A DNA stretch of 64,000 nt. Source: Paraglaciecola sp030730205. Lineage in GTDB: Bacteria > Pseudomonadota > Gammaproteobacteria > Enterobacterales > Alteromonadaceae. Both the position numbers and the translations under genes were made by a program. Shown here one piece after another: positions 18,850 to 28,493 of the stretch (within the stretch, counting starts at the first letter, position 1; every line of letters starts with the position of its first letter). The notes beneath the pieces were generated by a model. That model ran no database searches. It saw nothing but the letters and a program-made list of their open reading frames with translations, and had not been told where the DNA came from. The stretch spans positions 62,001-126,000 of the forward strand of contig NZ_JBGQOM010000008.1 of NCBI RefSeq assembly GCF_052119645.1. Reading direction: 5' to 3'.

Positions 18850-20505
18850 TCATTTCACATTTGCAGTTTTAAACACCCCATCAACTAAAGCTTGTGCTTC
18901 TTTAATTAAGGCATCTAAATGGGCTTGACCATTAAAACTCTCGGCGTAAATCTTATATACGTTTTCTGTACCTGAAGGACGGGCAGCAAACCAACCATTT
19001 TCAGTACTCACTTTAACCCCACCTATCGCAGCATTATTGCCCGATGCATGGGTTTGTATCTGTAAGATTGGCTCTCCTGCTAACTCAGTGTTGGTAATCA
19101 CGCTTTTGTCCATTTTACTCAGCACTTGCTTTTGTTCATGGCTAGCCGCAACATCGATACGAGTGTAAACAGGTGCAGCAAACTGCTCGGTTAACTTTTC
19201 ATAATGCTCACCAGGATCAATTCCGGTTACCGCCATAATTTCAGCTGCCAATAAACACAAAATGATACCGTCTTTGTCTGTTGCCCATGGTTGTCCATTA
19301 CGACGTAAAAATATACCTCCTGCACTTTCTTCACCGGCAAATCCAATTTCTTGATTCAGCAGACCTTGTACAAACCATTTAAAGCCAACAGGCATTTCAG
19401 CCAGCTCTCTTCCTAAACTTTTAACCACGCGGTCGATCATGCTACTCGACACTAATGTCTTGCCTACTTTAACGTCTGATGGCCAATCGGGGCGATGTTG
19501 AAACAAGTAGTTAATCGCTACAGCTAAATAGTGATTAGGATTCATTAAACCACTTTTTGCGGTCACTATGCCGTGGCGGTCAAAGTCGGGATCATTACCA
19601 AAGGCAATATCAAATTTATCTTTTAAGTCAATTAAGCCAGCCATTGCATAAGGAGACGAACAATCCATGCGAATCTTTCCATCTTTATCTCGGCGCATAA
19701 AACCGAATTGCTGGTCGACATTCCGATTCACCACTTCTATTTCAATATTGTAATGCTTGGCAATCTTGTCCCAGTAAGCTAAACCAGCACCACCAAGTGG
19801 GTCAGTGCCTAAACGTAAACCTGCTTTTGCAATCGCTTCCATATCAATGACTTGATCAAGTTGAGCGATATAATTTTCAGAAAAATCCATCTCCTGCACA
19901 TACTCAGATTGAAACGCTTCGACTAGATCCATGCGCTTAACCCCGACCAAACCCGCTTCAATCAATTCATTTGCGCGCGCTTGAATTATATTGGTGACAT
20001 CACTATCGGCCGGACCGCCATGTGGAGGGTTGTATTTGAAGCCGCCATCTTCCGGTGGATTATGTGAAGGCGTAATCACAACACCATCCGCTAAGCCACT
20101 GGATTTACCATGGTTGTAGTCTAAGATGGCATGAGAAATAACCGGTGTCGGCGTATACCCTCTATCTTCTTGCACGATTAAATGCACACCATTGGCCGCG
20201 AGTACTTCTACCGCAGTAGAAAATGCCGCTTCAGACAAGGCATGGGTGTCCATGCCCATAAACAATGGACCGGTCGTACCTTCGCTTGCCCTAAACTCGG
20301 CTAATGCTTGGCAAATAGCGGCGATGTGGGTATCAGTAAAAGAACTTAAAAACGCACTTCCTCGATGACCTGACGTACCAAACGCAACTGCTTGAGTGCT
20401 GTTGCCAATTTCAGGTTTGTTAGTGTAATAAGCACTAATTAAACGCGCCACATTCACTAATTGCTCTTTACTTGCTGGTTTGCCAGCTTCGGGATGAAGT
20501 GCCAT
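18850..20505 (-). CDS. pgm: Phosphoglucomutase (alpha-D-glucose phosphate specific)
   Basis: A 551-residue phosphohexomutase interconverting glucose-1-phosphate and glucose-6-phosphate in the cytosol. The phosphoserine loop TPSHNP (145-150, Ser147) is present, as are FGTSGHRGS (42-50), the metal-binding DPDFDRHG, and the phosphate-binding end RPSGTENVYKIYAESF. It lies 30 bp downstream of seqA on the same strand, the conserved seqA-pgm order of gammaproteobacteria, and upstream of glgP, consistent with a role in glycogen turnover. Confidence 0.96.
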   Translation of the reverse strand: MALHPEAGKPASKEQLVNVARLISAYYTNKPEIGNSTQAVAFGTSGHRGSAFLSSFTDTHIAAICQALAEFRASEGTTGPLFMGMDTHALSEAAFSTAVEVLAANGVHLIVQEDRGYTPTPVISHAILDYNHGKSSGLADGVVITPSHNPPEDGGFKYNPPHGGPADSDVTNIIQARANELIEAGLVGVKRMDLVEAFQSEYVQEMDFSENYIAQLDQVIDMEAIAKAGLRLGTDPLGGAGLAYWDKIAKHYNIEIEVVNRNVDQQFGFMRRDKDGKIRMDCSSPYAMAGLIDLKDKFDIAFGNDPDFDRHGIVTAKSGLMNPNHYLAVAINYLFQHRPDWPSDVKVGKTLVSSSMIDRVVKSLGRELAEMPVGFKWFVQGLLNQEIGFAGEESAGGIFLRRNGQPWATDKDGIILCLLAAEIMAVTGIDPGEHYEKLTEQFAAPVYTRIDVAASHEQKQVLSKMDKSVITNTELAGEPILQIQTHASGNNAAIGGVKVSTENGWFAARPSGTENVYKIYAESFNGQAHLDALIKEAQALVDGVFKTANVK

Positions 20506-20535
20506 AAATATCCTTAATATGTAATAACGTTAATG

Positions 20536-21060
20536 TTAAGCCGTCTCCGGACAAAATAATGAAACCAATCGCTCTATTTGAGCGTCTGAATAACCTAAAA
20601 GCTGAGCCACTTCTTTAACCAAAGTGACCTTTTTTACCGTGTTATTGTTAGTAATAACCCAATATTCTGAATCGGGCACTTGTTTTGGGTTAGTACTGCT
20701 ACCAGTGGCTAATAAGGCATCTTTATTGATTGCAAAATAAGTACGATTGCGGCCACTTAGGGTGAGTACACTAGCAAAGCTTCCCGCATGATATTTATGC
20801 AATAACGCCAACATCGCTAAAAAACGATCAACCATTTTGGGCATTTCAAGTAGTTTTAAATCAGCAAGTTCGGCCAGCAAAGTGGATTGAGTGTTTTCAG
20901 TTTCTAGTGGTTTTTCTTCAACAACAAGTGGTTCAGTTTTGCTCACGACCGACTCTGGCATGACTAAGCGACGCAAAATGTCTGAGGCACTCTCACCAAT
21001 ATGTTGGGTTTTTGAGGCAATAAAGTGATAAAGGTCTTCTTCTATTTCTATGTTTTTCAT
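20536..21060 (-). CDS. seqA: Negative modulator of replication initiation SeqA
   Basis: A 174-residue SeqA. It binds hemimethylated GATC sites, sequesters oriC after initiation and organises new DNA. The N-terminal oligomerisation region MKNIEIEEDLYHFIASKTQHIGESASDILRRL and the C-terminal DNA-binding domain (SGRNRTYFA, PKQVPDSEYWVITNNNT, LGYSDAQIERL) are both intact. It is the first gene of the seqA-pgm unit, divergent from the MoxR operon. Presence of seqA implies a Dam-methylating lineage. Confidence 0.95.
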   Translation of the reverse strand: MKNIEIEEDLYHFIASKTQHIGESASDILRRLVMPESVVSKTEPLVVEEKPLETENTQSTLLAELADLKLLEMPKMVDRFLAMLALLHKYHAGSFASVLTLSGRNRTYFAINKDALLATGSSTNPKQVPDSEYWVITNNNTVKKVTLVKEVAQLLGYSDAQIERLVSLFCPETA

Positions 21061-21255
21061 GAAATTTAAATGTCTATTGATCAGAATCCTTAATTATACG
21101 GATTGCTGATCGCAAATCACCGATTAATTGTAAAAGAGTTTAATTGCTGGCAATTAATACTCAGGTATTAAGTCAAATTATCATAAAAATGAGTCAGTTA
21201 AGCTACAGTAACTGCATGCTGTTACTAAAAGTGGATAAAAAGGCCCAACAACCTA

Positions 21256-22185
21256 ATGAATCATCTTCAAGCGCACTCACTGTTTAACGAAGCCATTACG
21301 CAAATTTGTCAGGTTGTGATAGGCAAGCAACATCAAGTTAAATTAGCCTTGAGTTGCTTACTTGCTAACGGACACCTATTAATCGAAGACTTACCTGGAA
21401 TGGGTAAAACAACGCTTTCACATACCTTGGCCAAAGTTCTGGGTTTAGACTATTCACGAATACAATTCACTTCTGACTTATTGCCAGCAGACATGTTGGG
21501 CATTAATATTTTTGACAATCAAAGCCAACAGTTTCAGTTCCATCCGGGCCCAATATTTAGCCAATTAGTACTAGCTGATGAAATAAATCGCGCCAGTCCT
21601 AAAACCCAAAGTGCTTTACTCGAAGCCATGGAAGAACGGCAAGTCAGCCTTGATGGTGTAACCCGTAAGGTGCCGTTACCTTTTTTTGTTATTGGTACGC
21701 AAAACCCCATGCATCAATCAGGCACCTATCCATTACCTGAATCGCAACTTGACCGTTTTTTAATGCGAATTCAATTGGGCTATCCAGACAAAAATGCTGA
21801 AAAATCGATGTTACGTCTACAAGAGTTAACAGATGTTCCAGTACCGGCGGCAACGTTTAGTTGTCAACAATTTATGCAGGCGCAAACAATGGCTAATGAA
21901 GTTAATGCCTCTGATGCCTTGCTCGATTATATTATCCGTTTAGTTACTTTTAGTCGCGAAAGCCCCTTGTTTGCTAATCCTCTATCACCCCGAGCGACAA
22001 AAGCGTTGTTAAGTGCTGCAAAAAGTTGGGCTTATTTAAATCATCGGGACTATGTGATACCTGAAGATGTGCAAATTATTCTGCCCGCAGTGGCCGAACA
22101 TCGCCTGCGCAGTGCGTCCACCGACATCACAGCGCAAGGTAATTTAAGTCAAACCTTGCTTGAGTCAGTTGACCCCATCAGCTAA
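21256..22185 (+). CDS. MoxR-family AAA+ ATPase
   Basis: A 309-residue MoxR ATPase, thought to act as a chaperone for partner proteins. Walker A is GMGKTT (48-53), Walker B is LVLADEI with Asp108-Glu109, and NRASPKTQSALLEAMEE and GTQNP (sensor 1 region) are typical of the family. It heads a three-gene operon with a DUF58 protein (12 bp gap) and a TgpA-type transglutaminase (overlap), a widely conserved arrangement in proteobacteria. Confidence 0.92.
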   Translation: MNHLQAHSLFNEAITQICQVVIGKQHQVKLALSCLLANGHLLIEDLPGMGKTTLSHTLAKVLGLDYSRIQFTSDLLPADMLGINIFDNQSQQFQFHPGPIFSQLVLADEINRASPKTQSALLEAMEERQVSLDGVTRKVPLPFFVIGTQNPMHQSGTYPLPESQLDRFLMRIQLGYPDKNAEKSMLRLQELTDVPVPAATFSCQQFMQAQTMANEVNASDALLDYIIRLVTFSRESPLFANPLSPRATKALLSAAKSWAYLNHRDYVIPEDVQIILPAVAEHRLRSASTDITAQGNLSQTLLESVDPIS

Positions 22186-22197
22186 TGAGTATCACCT

Positions 22198-23205
22198 ATG
22201 TTTTTACAACATTATTTCGTTAATTGGCTCGACAAACGGATCCCTGCGGCCAACGAATTTAGCCTAAATCACCGTAATATATTCATTTTTCCGTCTAAAT
22301 TTGGACTGCTCTATCTAGCACTATGTAGTTTGCTTTTTTTATTGGGCACCAACTATCAAAATAATTTGATGTTATTGCTGTGTTATTTTCTATTAGCTGT
22401 TTTTCTCGTCACCTTATTAACCAGTTACAGTAACTTTGCCCAACTCAAGGTTAAATTAGGCAGAATGCCAGAAGTTTTTGCCCACGATGAAATTCATTTA
22501 CCACTATGGTGCAACGCAGACAGTGCCAACTCAATTACACAACACGGTATCGTTAATGTGGGCATCATGGGTCAAAAAATGAGTCAGTGGTTTGATGCAG
22601 ACACAATAAACAATCCCTTAATTTTGACTTATCAAAGTCAACGACGAGGCTGGCATACATTGCCACGAATAACCTTCAGTACTTATTACCCTCTTGGTCT
22701 TTATAAATGTTGGACGCACTTGGCTTTTAGTCGAAAAATATTGGTGTACCCCAAACCAGTTTCATGTGGGGTGTCTTTGCAGCATGTCAGTAGTGCAAGC
22801 AATATTGCTCACGATCAGCATAGCGCACACCATGCTGTGCAAAATAATGACGATTTTTCTCACTTGAAAATTTATCAACAAGGTGAACCTTTGCACCACG
22901 TTGCTTGGAAACAATTAGCAAAGGGTAGAGGCATGTACAGCAAACAATTTGATGGACTTGAACACGTTGACATGTGGTTGCTTATGCCCAAATGTTCCTC
23001 TTCTGAGGTGGAAGAGCAACTGGGAAAATTATGCCACCAAGTTCAAGAGTTAAGCAGACAGGGGCATAAGTTTGGTCTTGACCTTCACTACTTGCAGCTG
23101 AGCCCTGACACCGGTGAAAGCCATCGCACTGCTTGTTTAAAGGCTTTAGCGCTCTATCCTCACAATAATCAATCGAGTGCTTTTGCTCAAGCGGCTGGGC
23201 AATGA
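22198..23205 (+). CDS. DUF58-domain membrane protein
   Basis: A 335-residue protein with two adjacent N-terminal membrane helices (about residues 33-80) and a cytosolic or periplasmic DUF58 domain. Family blocks are QRRGWHTLPRITFSTYYPLGL and the C-terminal YQQGEPLHHVAWKQLAKGRGMYSKQF. DUF58 proteins are regular partners of MoxR ATPases, but their molecular role is not settled. Its stop overlaps the start of the transglutaminase gene. Confidence 0.88.
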   Translation: MFLQHYFVNWLDKRIPAANEFSLNHRNIFIFPSKFGLLYLALCSLLFLLGTNYQNNLMLLLCYFLLAVFLVTLLTSYSNFAQLKVKLGRMPEVFAHDEIHLPLWCNADSANSITQHGIVNVGIMGQKMSQWFDADTINNPLILTYQSQRRGWHTLPRITFSTYYPLGLYKCWTHLAFSRKILVYPKPVSCGVSLQHVSSASNIAHDQHSAHHAVQNNDDFSHLKIYQQGEPLHHVAWKQLAKGRGMYSKQFDGLEHVDMWLLMPKCSSSEVEEQLGKLCHQVQELSRQGHKFGLDLHYLQLSPDTGESHRTACLKALALYPHNNQSSAFAQAAGQ

Positions 23206-25331
23206 ACATCAAATTGTTATTTTTACGTCTGATAACACCGAGGTCACGGCCTACAACGTTAAAAGATCGTCAACAGCAAAGTAATAATCCGGCTTTTTTA
23301 CTTCTGAGCAGCATTGTATTCCTTTTTTCATTAAGTTTGTTAGACACCATTATCGGCTGGATACTCTTGCTGGTGATTTGCAGTGCCATCATTCGCTGCG
23401 CCATATTTTTTGCTTATCAAAAACACATCCCCACTCTACGAACTTTAAATTTATTGGCCGTTTTAAGCATTGTCGGTTTGGCTTATTCTGCTTGGCCTTT
23501 AGGTCTATTAATTACCATGGTGAATTTATTAGTCTTGGCTTGTGCCCTCAAATTAATGCAGGTTCGTACCCAAAGAGACGTGTACCAACTCATCACCAGC
23601 CTTTTTTTTCTAATTGGTTGTGGTTTTATCTTTCACCAATCTATGGCGTACACCCTACTTTACGCACTACTTATATTCGGGGTAATTATCGCCTTAGGCT
23701 TTTTTCACGCGCCGCAAGTCGATTTTAAACAGCAACTAAAACGCACCTTAATATTGACTTTGCAAGCCTTACCAATTGGCTTGTTATTATTTTTCTTGAT
23801 GCCGCAATTACCGCCACTTTGGCAAACGCCAAAAGCCAAAAGTATGGAAACTGGACTGGCAGACAAAATCACGCCAGGTGATATTGCGCAGTTGTCGCAA
23901 TCAAGCGAGCTGGCATTCAGAGCAACCTTTAAAAACCAGGCACCAATGGCCTCTGAGCGTTACTGGCGAGCCATTGTAATGGAAGACTTTGACGGCAGAT
24001 CATGGCAAGTTCATTCTGCACGCAAACAACAGCGGCAAATTAATCAATTTCGCCGTCAAGAGTTTAGCCCCGTGCTCACTGGTTCAACGATTGATTACGA
24101 TGTTATTGCCGAGCCAACTCAGCAAAATTGGTTATTCGGTCTTGATATCGCCACCCCTCTGAGCTTAAAAAGCCAAGGCGAGATATGGCAAAGTGCTGAC
24201 TTTTTGCTCATAAGCCAACAAAAACTACACAGTAAGTATCACTATTCGGTGCGATCCTACACGCAGGCGATAAATGCTCAAACTACCAGTGAGTTTGATC
24301 GTCAATTAAGCTTACAAACTCCGCAACAAGGCAACCCCCGTACACAAAAATGGATAAGCCAATTACGCGCACAGTACCCGAATGATCAAGACCTAATCCG
24401 CGTTTTACTGAACAATTTTACCCAAGAAAATTTCGTATACACCTTGCGACCTAAACCGATGTTTATTGATCCTATCGATGTTTTTCTATTTGAAGAGCGT
24501 GCAGGTTTTTGCAGCCATTACGCCAGTGCGATGGCTTACAGTTTGCGTCTTGCAGGCATACCCGCTCGCATAGTGGCGGGTTATCAGGGCGGAGAATTAG
24601 TCGCCAAGCCTGATCAAGAGCAGTATCTCAGTGTGTATCAATACGACGCGCACGCGTGGGTTGAAGCGTGGGATAAGCAAACCGGTTGGCAACGAATCGA
24701 TCCTACAGCGGCAGTTGCACCTGAGCGAATTACCATGGGTTTGCGTCAAGCGATGTTAGATGAAGGTAGTTTTTTAGCTGATTCGCCCTTCGCTCTCGCG
24801 AAATTCACCAATATTGCCTTGTTTAACAATTTACGCTTGTTCTTGGCCGATATGGACTACAACTGGAGCCGCTGGGTTATAGGCTTTGATCAACAAAAAC
24901 AACAAGCCTTATTTAAGCGTATCGTCGGCACACTTACACCGCAGCGTTTGGCTTTACTGGGTTTAGCCATTGTTAGCTTTATCGCCATACTCCTTGGCTT
25001 GTTTTTCGTACCTCATTGGTTACGGCAAAAGCCAGATCCAATGCAAGAGTGGTATATGCGAGCCGTCAAACTAATCGAATCCCATATAGGTGCAAGACCA
25101 AGTTGGCAAGGGCCGCAAGATTTCGACAATCATGTGAATAAAAATTTACCACCTACTGTAAGTCAAACATTTGCTGACATTACTGAGCTGTATGTACAGA
25201 TAAAATATCGAGCAAGTAATGATATTGAGTCAATTGACAGCGGGCGTCGGCAATCTTTAAAGTCCATCAAAAACGCGGTTAAACGATTAAAAAAACAATT
25301 AAAGGGCTTGCCACACCATAAACTGTCCTAG
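23202..25331 (+). CDS. TgpA-type membrane transglutaminase-like protein
   Basis: A 709-residue protein like TgpA: five or six N-terminal membrane helices (to about residue 202, DUF3488 region), a periplasmic transglutaminase-like domain with the Cys-His-Asp triad (Cys437 in GFCSHYASAM, His484 in DAHAWVEAW, Asp500 in RIDPTAAV), one more helix (about 555-578) and a DUF4129-like tail. In Pseudomonas the homologue is essential and envelope-related. Third gene of the MoxR operon. Confidence 0.9.
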   Translation: MNIKLLFLRLITPRSRPTTLKDRQQQSNNPAFLLLSSIVFLFSLSLLDTIIGWILLLVICSAIIRCAIFFAYQKHIPTLRTLNLLAVLSIVGLAYSAWPLGLLITMVNLLVLACALKLMQVRTQRDVYQLITSLFFLIGCGFIFHQSMAYTLLYALLIFGVIIALGFFHAPQVDFKQQLKRTLILTLQALPIGLLLFFLMPQLPPLWQTPKAKSMETGLADKITPGDIAQLSQSSELAFRATFKNQAPMASERYWRAIVMEDFDGRSWQVHSARKQQRQINQFRRQEFSPVLTGSTIDYDVIAEPTQQNWLFGLDIATPLSLKSQGEIWQSADFLLISQQKLHSKYHYSVRSYTQAINAQTTSEFDRQLSLQTPQQGNPRTQKWISQLRAQYPNDQDLIRVLLNNFTQENFVYTLRPKPMFIDPIDVFLFEERAGFCSHYASAMAYSLRLAGIPARIVAGYQGGELVAKPDQEQYLSVYQYDAHAWVEAWDKQTGWQRIDPTAAVAPERITMGLRQAMLDEGSFLADSPFALAKFTNIALFNNLRLFLADMDYNWSRWVIGFDQQKQQALFKRIVGTLTPQRLALLGLAIVSFIAILLGLFFVPHWLRQKPDPMQEWYMRAVKLIESHIGARPSWQGPQDFDNHVNKNLPPTVSQTFADITELYVQIKYRASNDIESIDSGRRQSLKSIKNAVKRLKKQLKGLPHHKLS

Positions 25332-25399
25332 TGATATCACGCCAATAATTTGGACAACTAGACACAATCACCCTCTTATTGTCGTGTTGTAAACTGATA

Positions 25400-25438
25400 T
25401 TTCACAATCGTGTTTCACAACCGTGTTTCACAACCGTG
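25400..25438. repeat. Three tandem 13-bp repeats at the 3' end of rutR
   Basis: TTTCACAAYCGTG occurs three times head to tail; the third copy includes the rutR stop codon. The first copy has T and the others C at the variable base. It is probably a slippage product, with no known role. Confidence 0.8.
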
Positions 25439-26132
25439 GACGTACGCCGCCCAATATAATGGTTTGCACATTGTGGAGGGCTTCAGCGAAAAAATCGGGA
25501 TCGTGTAAATTCTTACCGGTTACAGCCTCAACTTGAGTGCGAAAATCAGCATAGTGCTGGGTTGTCGCCCAGATCGAAAAAATCAAATGATAAGGATCCA
25601 CTGGCGCCAGTTTGCCAGCCTCAATCCAATGCCGTATAACCTGCACTTTTGCCTCAATAAGATCACGTAAAGGTGATTTGAGCTCATCCAAAATGAGGGG
25701 AGCGCCTTGCAGCACTTCCATACAAAACAAGCGAGATTCAGCTGGATTATCCCGTGATAACTCGAGTTTTACCCGTATGTAATCGCCAATAGCGTGAATC
25801 GGATCTTGCTCTTGACTAAAATTTTGCAAAGGCTGTAACCACACGTCCAATAACTGTTGCAGCACGCCCAAATACAGTTGTTCTTTGCTGTTAAAGTAAT
25901 ACAGTAAATTAGTTTTAGACACCTCGGCATGGGCAGCCACCTGTTCAATACTGGTTCCGTGTACCCCACTTCGAGAGAACAAGTCCAATGCAGCCTGCAT
26001 AATCACCTTACGTTTGCTCTCTTTGGCTTTTTTACGCTTTCTTATCACGCTGGCGCTGACTACTCGCGTGTTTTTTTTGTTCTGTTTATCTGAGGTATTT
26101 TCAGAGGCAATGCTTGCCTGACTCATTGTCAT
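25428..26132 (-). CDS. rutR: Rut pyrimidine-pathway TetR regulator
   Basis: A 234-residue TetR-family protein matching RutR, the uracil/thymine-responsive regulator. The helix-turn-helix lies at about residues 45-90 (IMQAALDLFSRSGVHGTSIEQVAAHAEVSKTNLLYYF), and the ligand domain has SRLFCMEVLQGAP, IEAGKLAPVDPYHLIFSIWATTQHYADF and VQTIILGG. A longer basic N-terminus (about 35 residues) precedes the domain. It is divergent from rutF; the rest of the rut cluster (rutA-E) is absent from the window. Confidence 0.9.
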   Translation of the reverse strand: MTMSQASIASENTSDKQNKKNTRVVSASVIRKRKKAKESKRKVIMQAALDLFSRSGVHGTSIEQVAAHAEVSKTNLLYYFNSKEQLYLGVLQQLLDVWLQPLQNFSQEQDPIHAIGDYIRVKLELSRDNPAESRLFCMEVLQGAPLILDELKSPLRDLIEAKVQVIRHWIEAGKLAPVDPYHLIFSIWATTQHYADFRTQVEAVTGKNLHDPDFFAEALHNVQTIILGGVRPRL

Positions 26133-26221
26133 TATTATATCCCTGGTGTGTGTTTCATTATGCCGCGTGCGCAGATCATGTTATTTTTATTCCATCTTAG
26201 AGGCTTAGCTTAACGACCCAC

Positions 26222-26269
26222 AGCTAAATTTTAAACCCTATTAATACCACGCAAGGTTAAAATTAAGCT
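26222..26269. promoter_or_regulatory. Imperfect inverted repeat between rutR and rutF
   Basis: AGCTAAATTTTAAACC (26222-26237) faces GGTTAAAATTAAGCT (26255-26269), a nearly complete dyad with a 17-nt spacer in the divergent rutR-rutF interval. It does not look like the TTGACCANNTGGTCAA operator described for E. coli RutR, so a role as the local operator is only a guess. Confidence 0.4.
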
Positions 26270-26425
26270 GTAAGTTAATCACGAAGCATGAAAAAATCAT
26301 GACACCGCGGTAAAAAAAGTTTAAATAAGCACTGACGTTAGACAAAACCTACCACTGTATCAGCAAAGATGGGTGGAGCATCGTAAAATAAACATCGTTT
26401 TTAGTAGTAAGGAACCAAGATACCA

Positions 26426-26950
26426 ATGAGTGATAAAAGTAGTGTTGAGCACACATCAACACACCATAGCGTAACACCAGAAGCTTTTCGCAATGGCATG
26501 GCAGGCCTTCCTGGGACTGTGAATATTGTGACCACCGATGGTGACGAAGGTAAAGCGGGTTTCACTGCAACAGCAGTATGTAGCGTTAGTGATAATCCCC
26601 CAACACTCCTGGTGTGTTTAAACCGTGGAACCTCGGTTTACAATGTATTTAGTAAAAGCGAAACATTAGCCATTAATACCTTGGATCAAGGGTTTGATGC
26701 TCTGTCTAATCTGTTTGGCGGGAAAGCCGCCATGCAAGAGCGTTTTGCCAGTGCTCAATGGGAAACCCTAACAACAGGCTCTCCCGTGTTAGTCGGTGCA
26801 GCGGTAACCTTTGACTGCGTGATCACAGAACGTTTGAGTGTAGCAACCCACGACGTATTTTTCTGTCGTGTGGTTGATATCAAGCAGCAAGAAAAAGCCG
26901 GGGCGTTGCTGTATCACCAGCGCCAATATCGACAGCTAGACGCCATATAA
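26426..26950 (+). CDS. rutF: Flavin reductase RutF
   Basis: A 174-residue flavin:NADH reductase-like protein. In the Rut pathway RutF supplies reduced FMN to the RutA monooxygenase, which opens the uracil ring. Diagnostic blocks: FRNGMAGLPGTVNIVTTDG, GFTATAVCSVSDNPPTLLVCLN, FAINTL-type segment LAINTLDQ, and the C-terminal LLYHQRQYRQL. It is divergent from rutR, and a GGAACC-type ribosome site precedes the ATG. RutA is not nearby. Confidence 0.88.
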   Translation: MSDKSSVEHTSTHHSVTPEAFRNGMAGLPGTVNIVTTDGDEGKAGFTATAVCSVSDNPPTLLVCLNRGTSVYNVFSKSETLAINTLDQGFDALSNLFGGKAAMQERFASAQWETLTTGSPVLVGAAVTFDCVITERLSVATHDVFFCRVVDIKQQEKAGALLYHQRQYRQLDAI

Positions 26951-26976
26951 AAAAGGGCTTTTAAGCCCTTTTTTAT
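26951..26976 (+). terminator. Terminator after rutF
   Basis: AAAAGGGCTT and AAGCCCTTTT form a 10-bp stem followed by a run of T, directly after the rutF stop; on the opposite strand it can also end rlmM transcription. Confidence 0.85.
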
Positions 26977-26997
26977 TTTTCTACTCTTTGTTTATAC

Positions 26998-28086
26998 CTA
27001 CTTCGACAACAAGCGCAGATGCACCGTGACCTCTTCTCTGTTGTGATAAAGATGTTTAATTTGCAGTTGATACTGACCCGCTTGTTGCGCCTTAATCTCA
27101 TCAGCAATAATGGCCAAGGACTCTTGGACTGACTCATAGCGCTTTTTCATGGGTAATTTTAGGTTAAACATTGCTTCTTTACATCGCCCACTTGCCACCC
27201 ATTGCGCCATCAATTTTGCCACTTTTTGCGGTTGCTCAATCATGTCGCACACTAGCCAATAGATATTGTTTTTCTTTGGTTTAAATTTAAAGCCATCTTC
27301 GGGACAATAGGTAACTAAACCACTGTCCATCAATGCCTTATCCATAGCGCCATTATCAACTGCCTCTACAAACATGCTGCGCCTGACCAATTGATAGGTC
27401 CAACCGCCAGGACAAGCGCCAAGGTCAACGGCATGCAAACTGCCTCTCAGGCGTACGTCATGTTCAGCCTTGGGAATAAACGTCTGAAAAGCTTCATCCA
27501 GTTTTAAGGTAGAACGACTGGGCGCATCATGAGGAAACTTAAGCCGTAAGATCCCCAAAGGTAAGGGTGAATTATTATTGCTATAAGAATAGCCAATATA
27601 AGCGGCATCAGTGGCGGTAAAAAATACATGCAACACCGGCTTATTCGGATTTTCTTTATTAGTTAATTTATTATTTTTTCGTAAATGTTGACGCAACGGA
27701 ACGCTGATTTTTCGGCAAAATTTCGACAACTCACGTCCTTCGCTTGTATCCGCATATTCAACTCGTAAGTCGCCACACTGCGGAAAAGCAGCGCTTGCTG
27801 CAAGCAGAGGGCTAAGCCGATCGCTGACATCCATATTGTCGATCAATTGGCTACTAGCGAACATTTGACGGGCGAAGATTAACTGAGAAAAATTAAGCGT
27901 TCTAGCCAATGTATCCGCATCATCTGGCTGATAACATTGAAACACGACATAGCCCGAATCAGCAATTAGTTTGGCGTAGCCAAACACATTCATTTGACTC
28001 GCTTTGTCTTGCACTTCAGCAGCGACATCTTTTTCAAATCCACTGCGGCAATACAACAACAGTCCGAGCATATTTTCATTATCCAT
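26998..28086 (-). CDS. rlmM: 23S rRNA C2498 2'-O-ribose methyltransferase
   Basis: A 362-residue RlmM, normal length. It methylates the 2'-OH of C2498 in 23S rRNA using SAM. The N-terminal THUMP-like part (GLLLYCRSGFEKDVAAEV) is followed by the Rossmann methyltransferase, with motif I HAVDLGACPGGWTYQL near residue 225 and the later WLVCDMIEQP and FNLKLPMKKR blocks. Its start overlaps the stop of the DUF423 gene by 8 bases; gcvA-DUF423-rlmM is the same order as in E. coli. Confidence 0.94.
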   Translation of the reverse strand: MDNENMLGLLLYCRSGFEKDVAAEVQDKASQMNVFGYAKLIADSGYVVFQCYQPDDADTLARTLNFSQLIFARQMFASSQLIDNMDVSDRLSPLLAASAAFPQCGDLRVEYADTSEGRELSKFCRKISVPLRQHLRKNNKLTNKENPNKPVLHVFFTATDAAYIGYSYSNNNSPLPLGILRLKFPHDAPSRSTLKLDEAFQTFIPKAEHDVRLRGSLHAVDLGACPGGWTYQLVRRSMFVEAVDNGAMDKALMDSGLVTYCPEDGFKFKPKKNNIYWLVCDMIEQPQKVAKLMAQWVASGRCKEAMFNLKLPMKKRYESVQESLAIIADEIKAQQAGQYQLQIKHLYHNREEVTVHLRLLSK

Positions 28087-28447
28087 TTTTTATAACCGCG
28101 ATGACCAACAACAGCCATGCAAAAACAAAGCACATGCCACCTAAGGGCGTAATGGGCCCAAGCCAACTTAGGCGAGTCAACGCTAAGCCATACAAACTAC
28201 CACTAAATAATATCATGCCTGCCAACATTAAGGTGCCACTCCACATCATCAATCCACTGGGTTGCTGGCGATATAAAAGCACGATAAGAATCAGCCCTAA
28301 ACTATGATAAAACTGATACTGCACACCCGTTTGAAATGTAGCCAACATCGTCTCAGTCAAACGAGCTTTAAGCCCATGAGCGGCAAATGCCCCTAACATG
28401 ACGGATAGCATTGCACTTAGCCCTGCGGCTACCAAATAAAACTGCAT
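28079..28447 (-). CDS. DUF423 membrane protein (YgdD-like)
   Basis: A 122-residue inner-membrane protein with four predicted helices. The start LSAMLSVMLGAFAAHGLKARL and the middle FQTGVQYQFYHSLGLIL are the DUF423 signatures. Function is unknown. It sits between gcvA and rlmM, the conserved enterobacterial arrangement, and overlaps rlmM. Confidence 0.9.
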   Translation of the reverse strand: MQFYLVAAGLSAMLSVMLGAFAAHGLKARLTETMLATFQTGVQYQFYHSLGLILIVLLYRQQPSGLMMWSGTLMLAGMILFSGSLYGLALTRLSWLGPITPLGGMCFVFAWLLLVIAVIKNG

Positions 28448-28493
28448 AAAATCCCCTCAATTAAGCCACTAAACGGTGCTGAAATAACTGGTT

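Noticed and set aside
26133..26425. A canonical RutR operator (TTGACCANNTGGTCAA)
   Set aside because: Not present; only a different inverted repeat was found.
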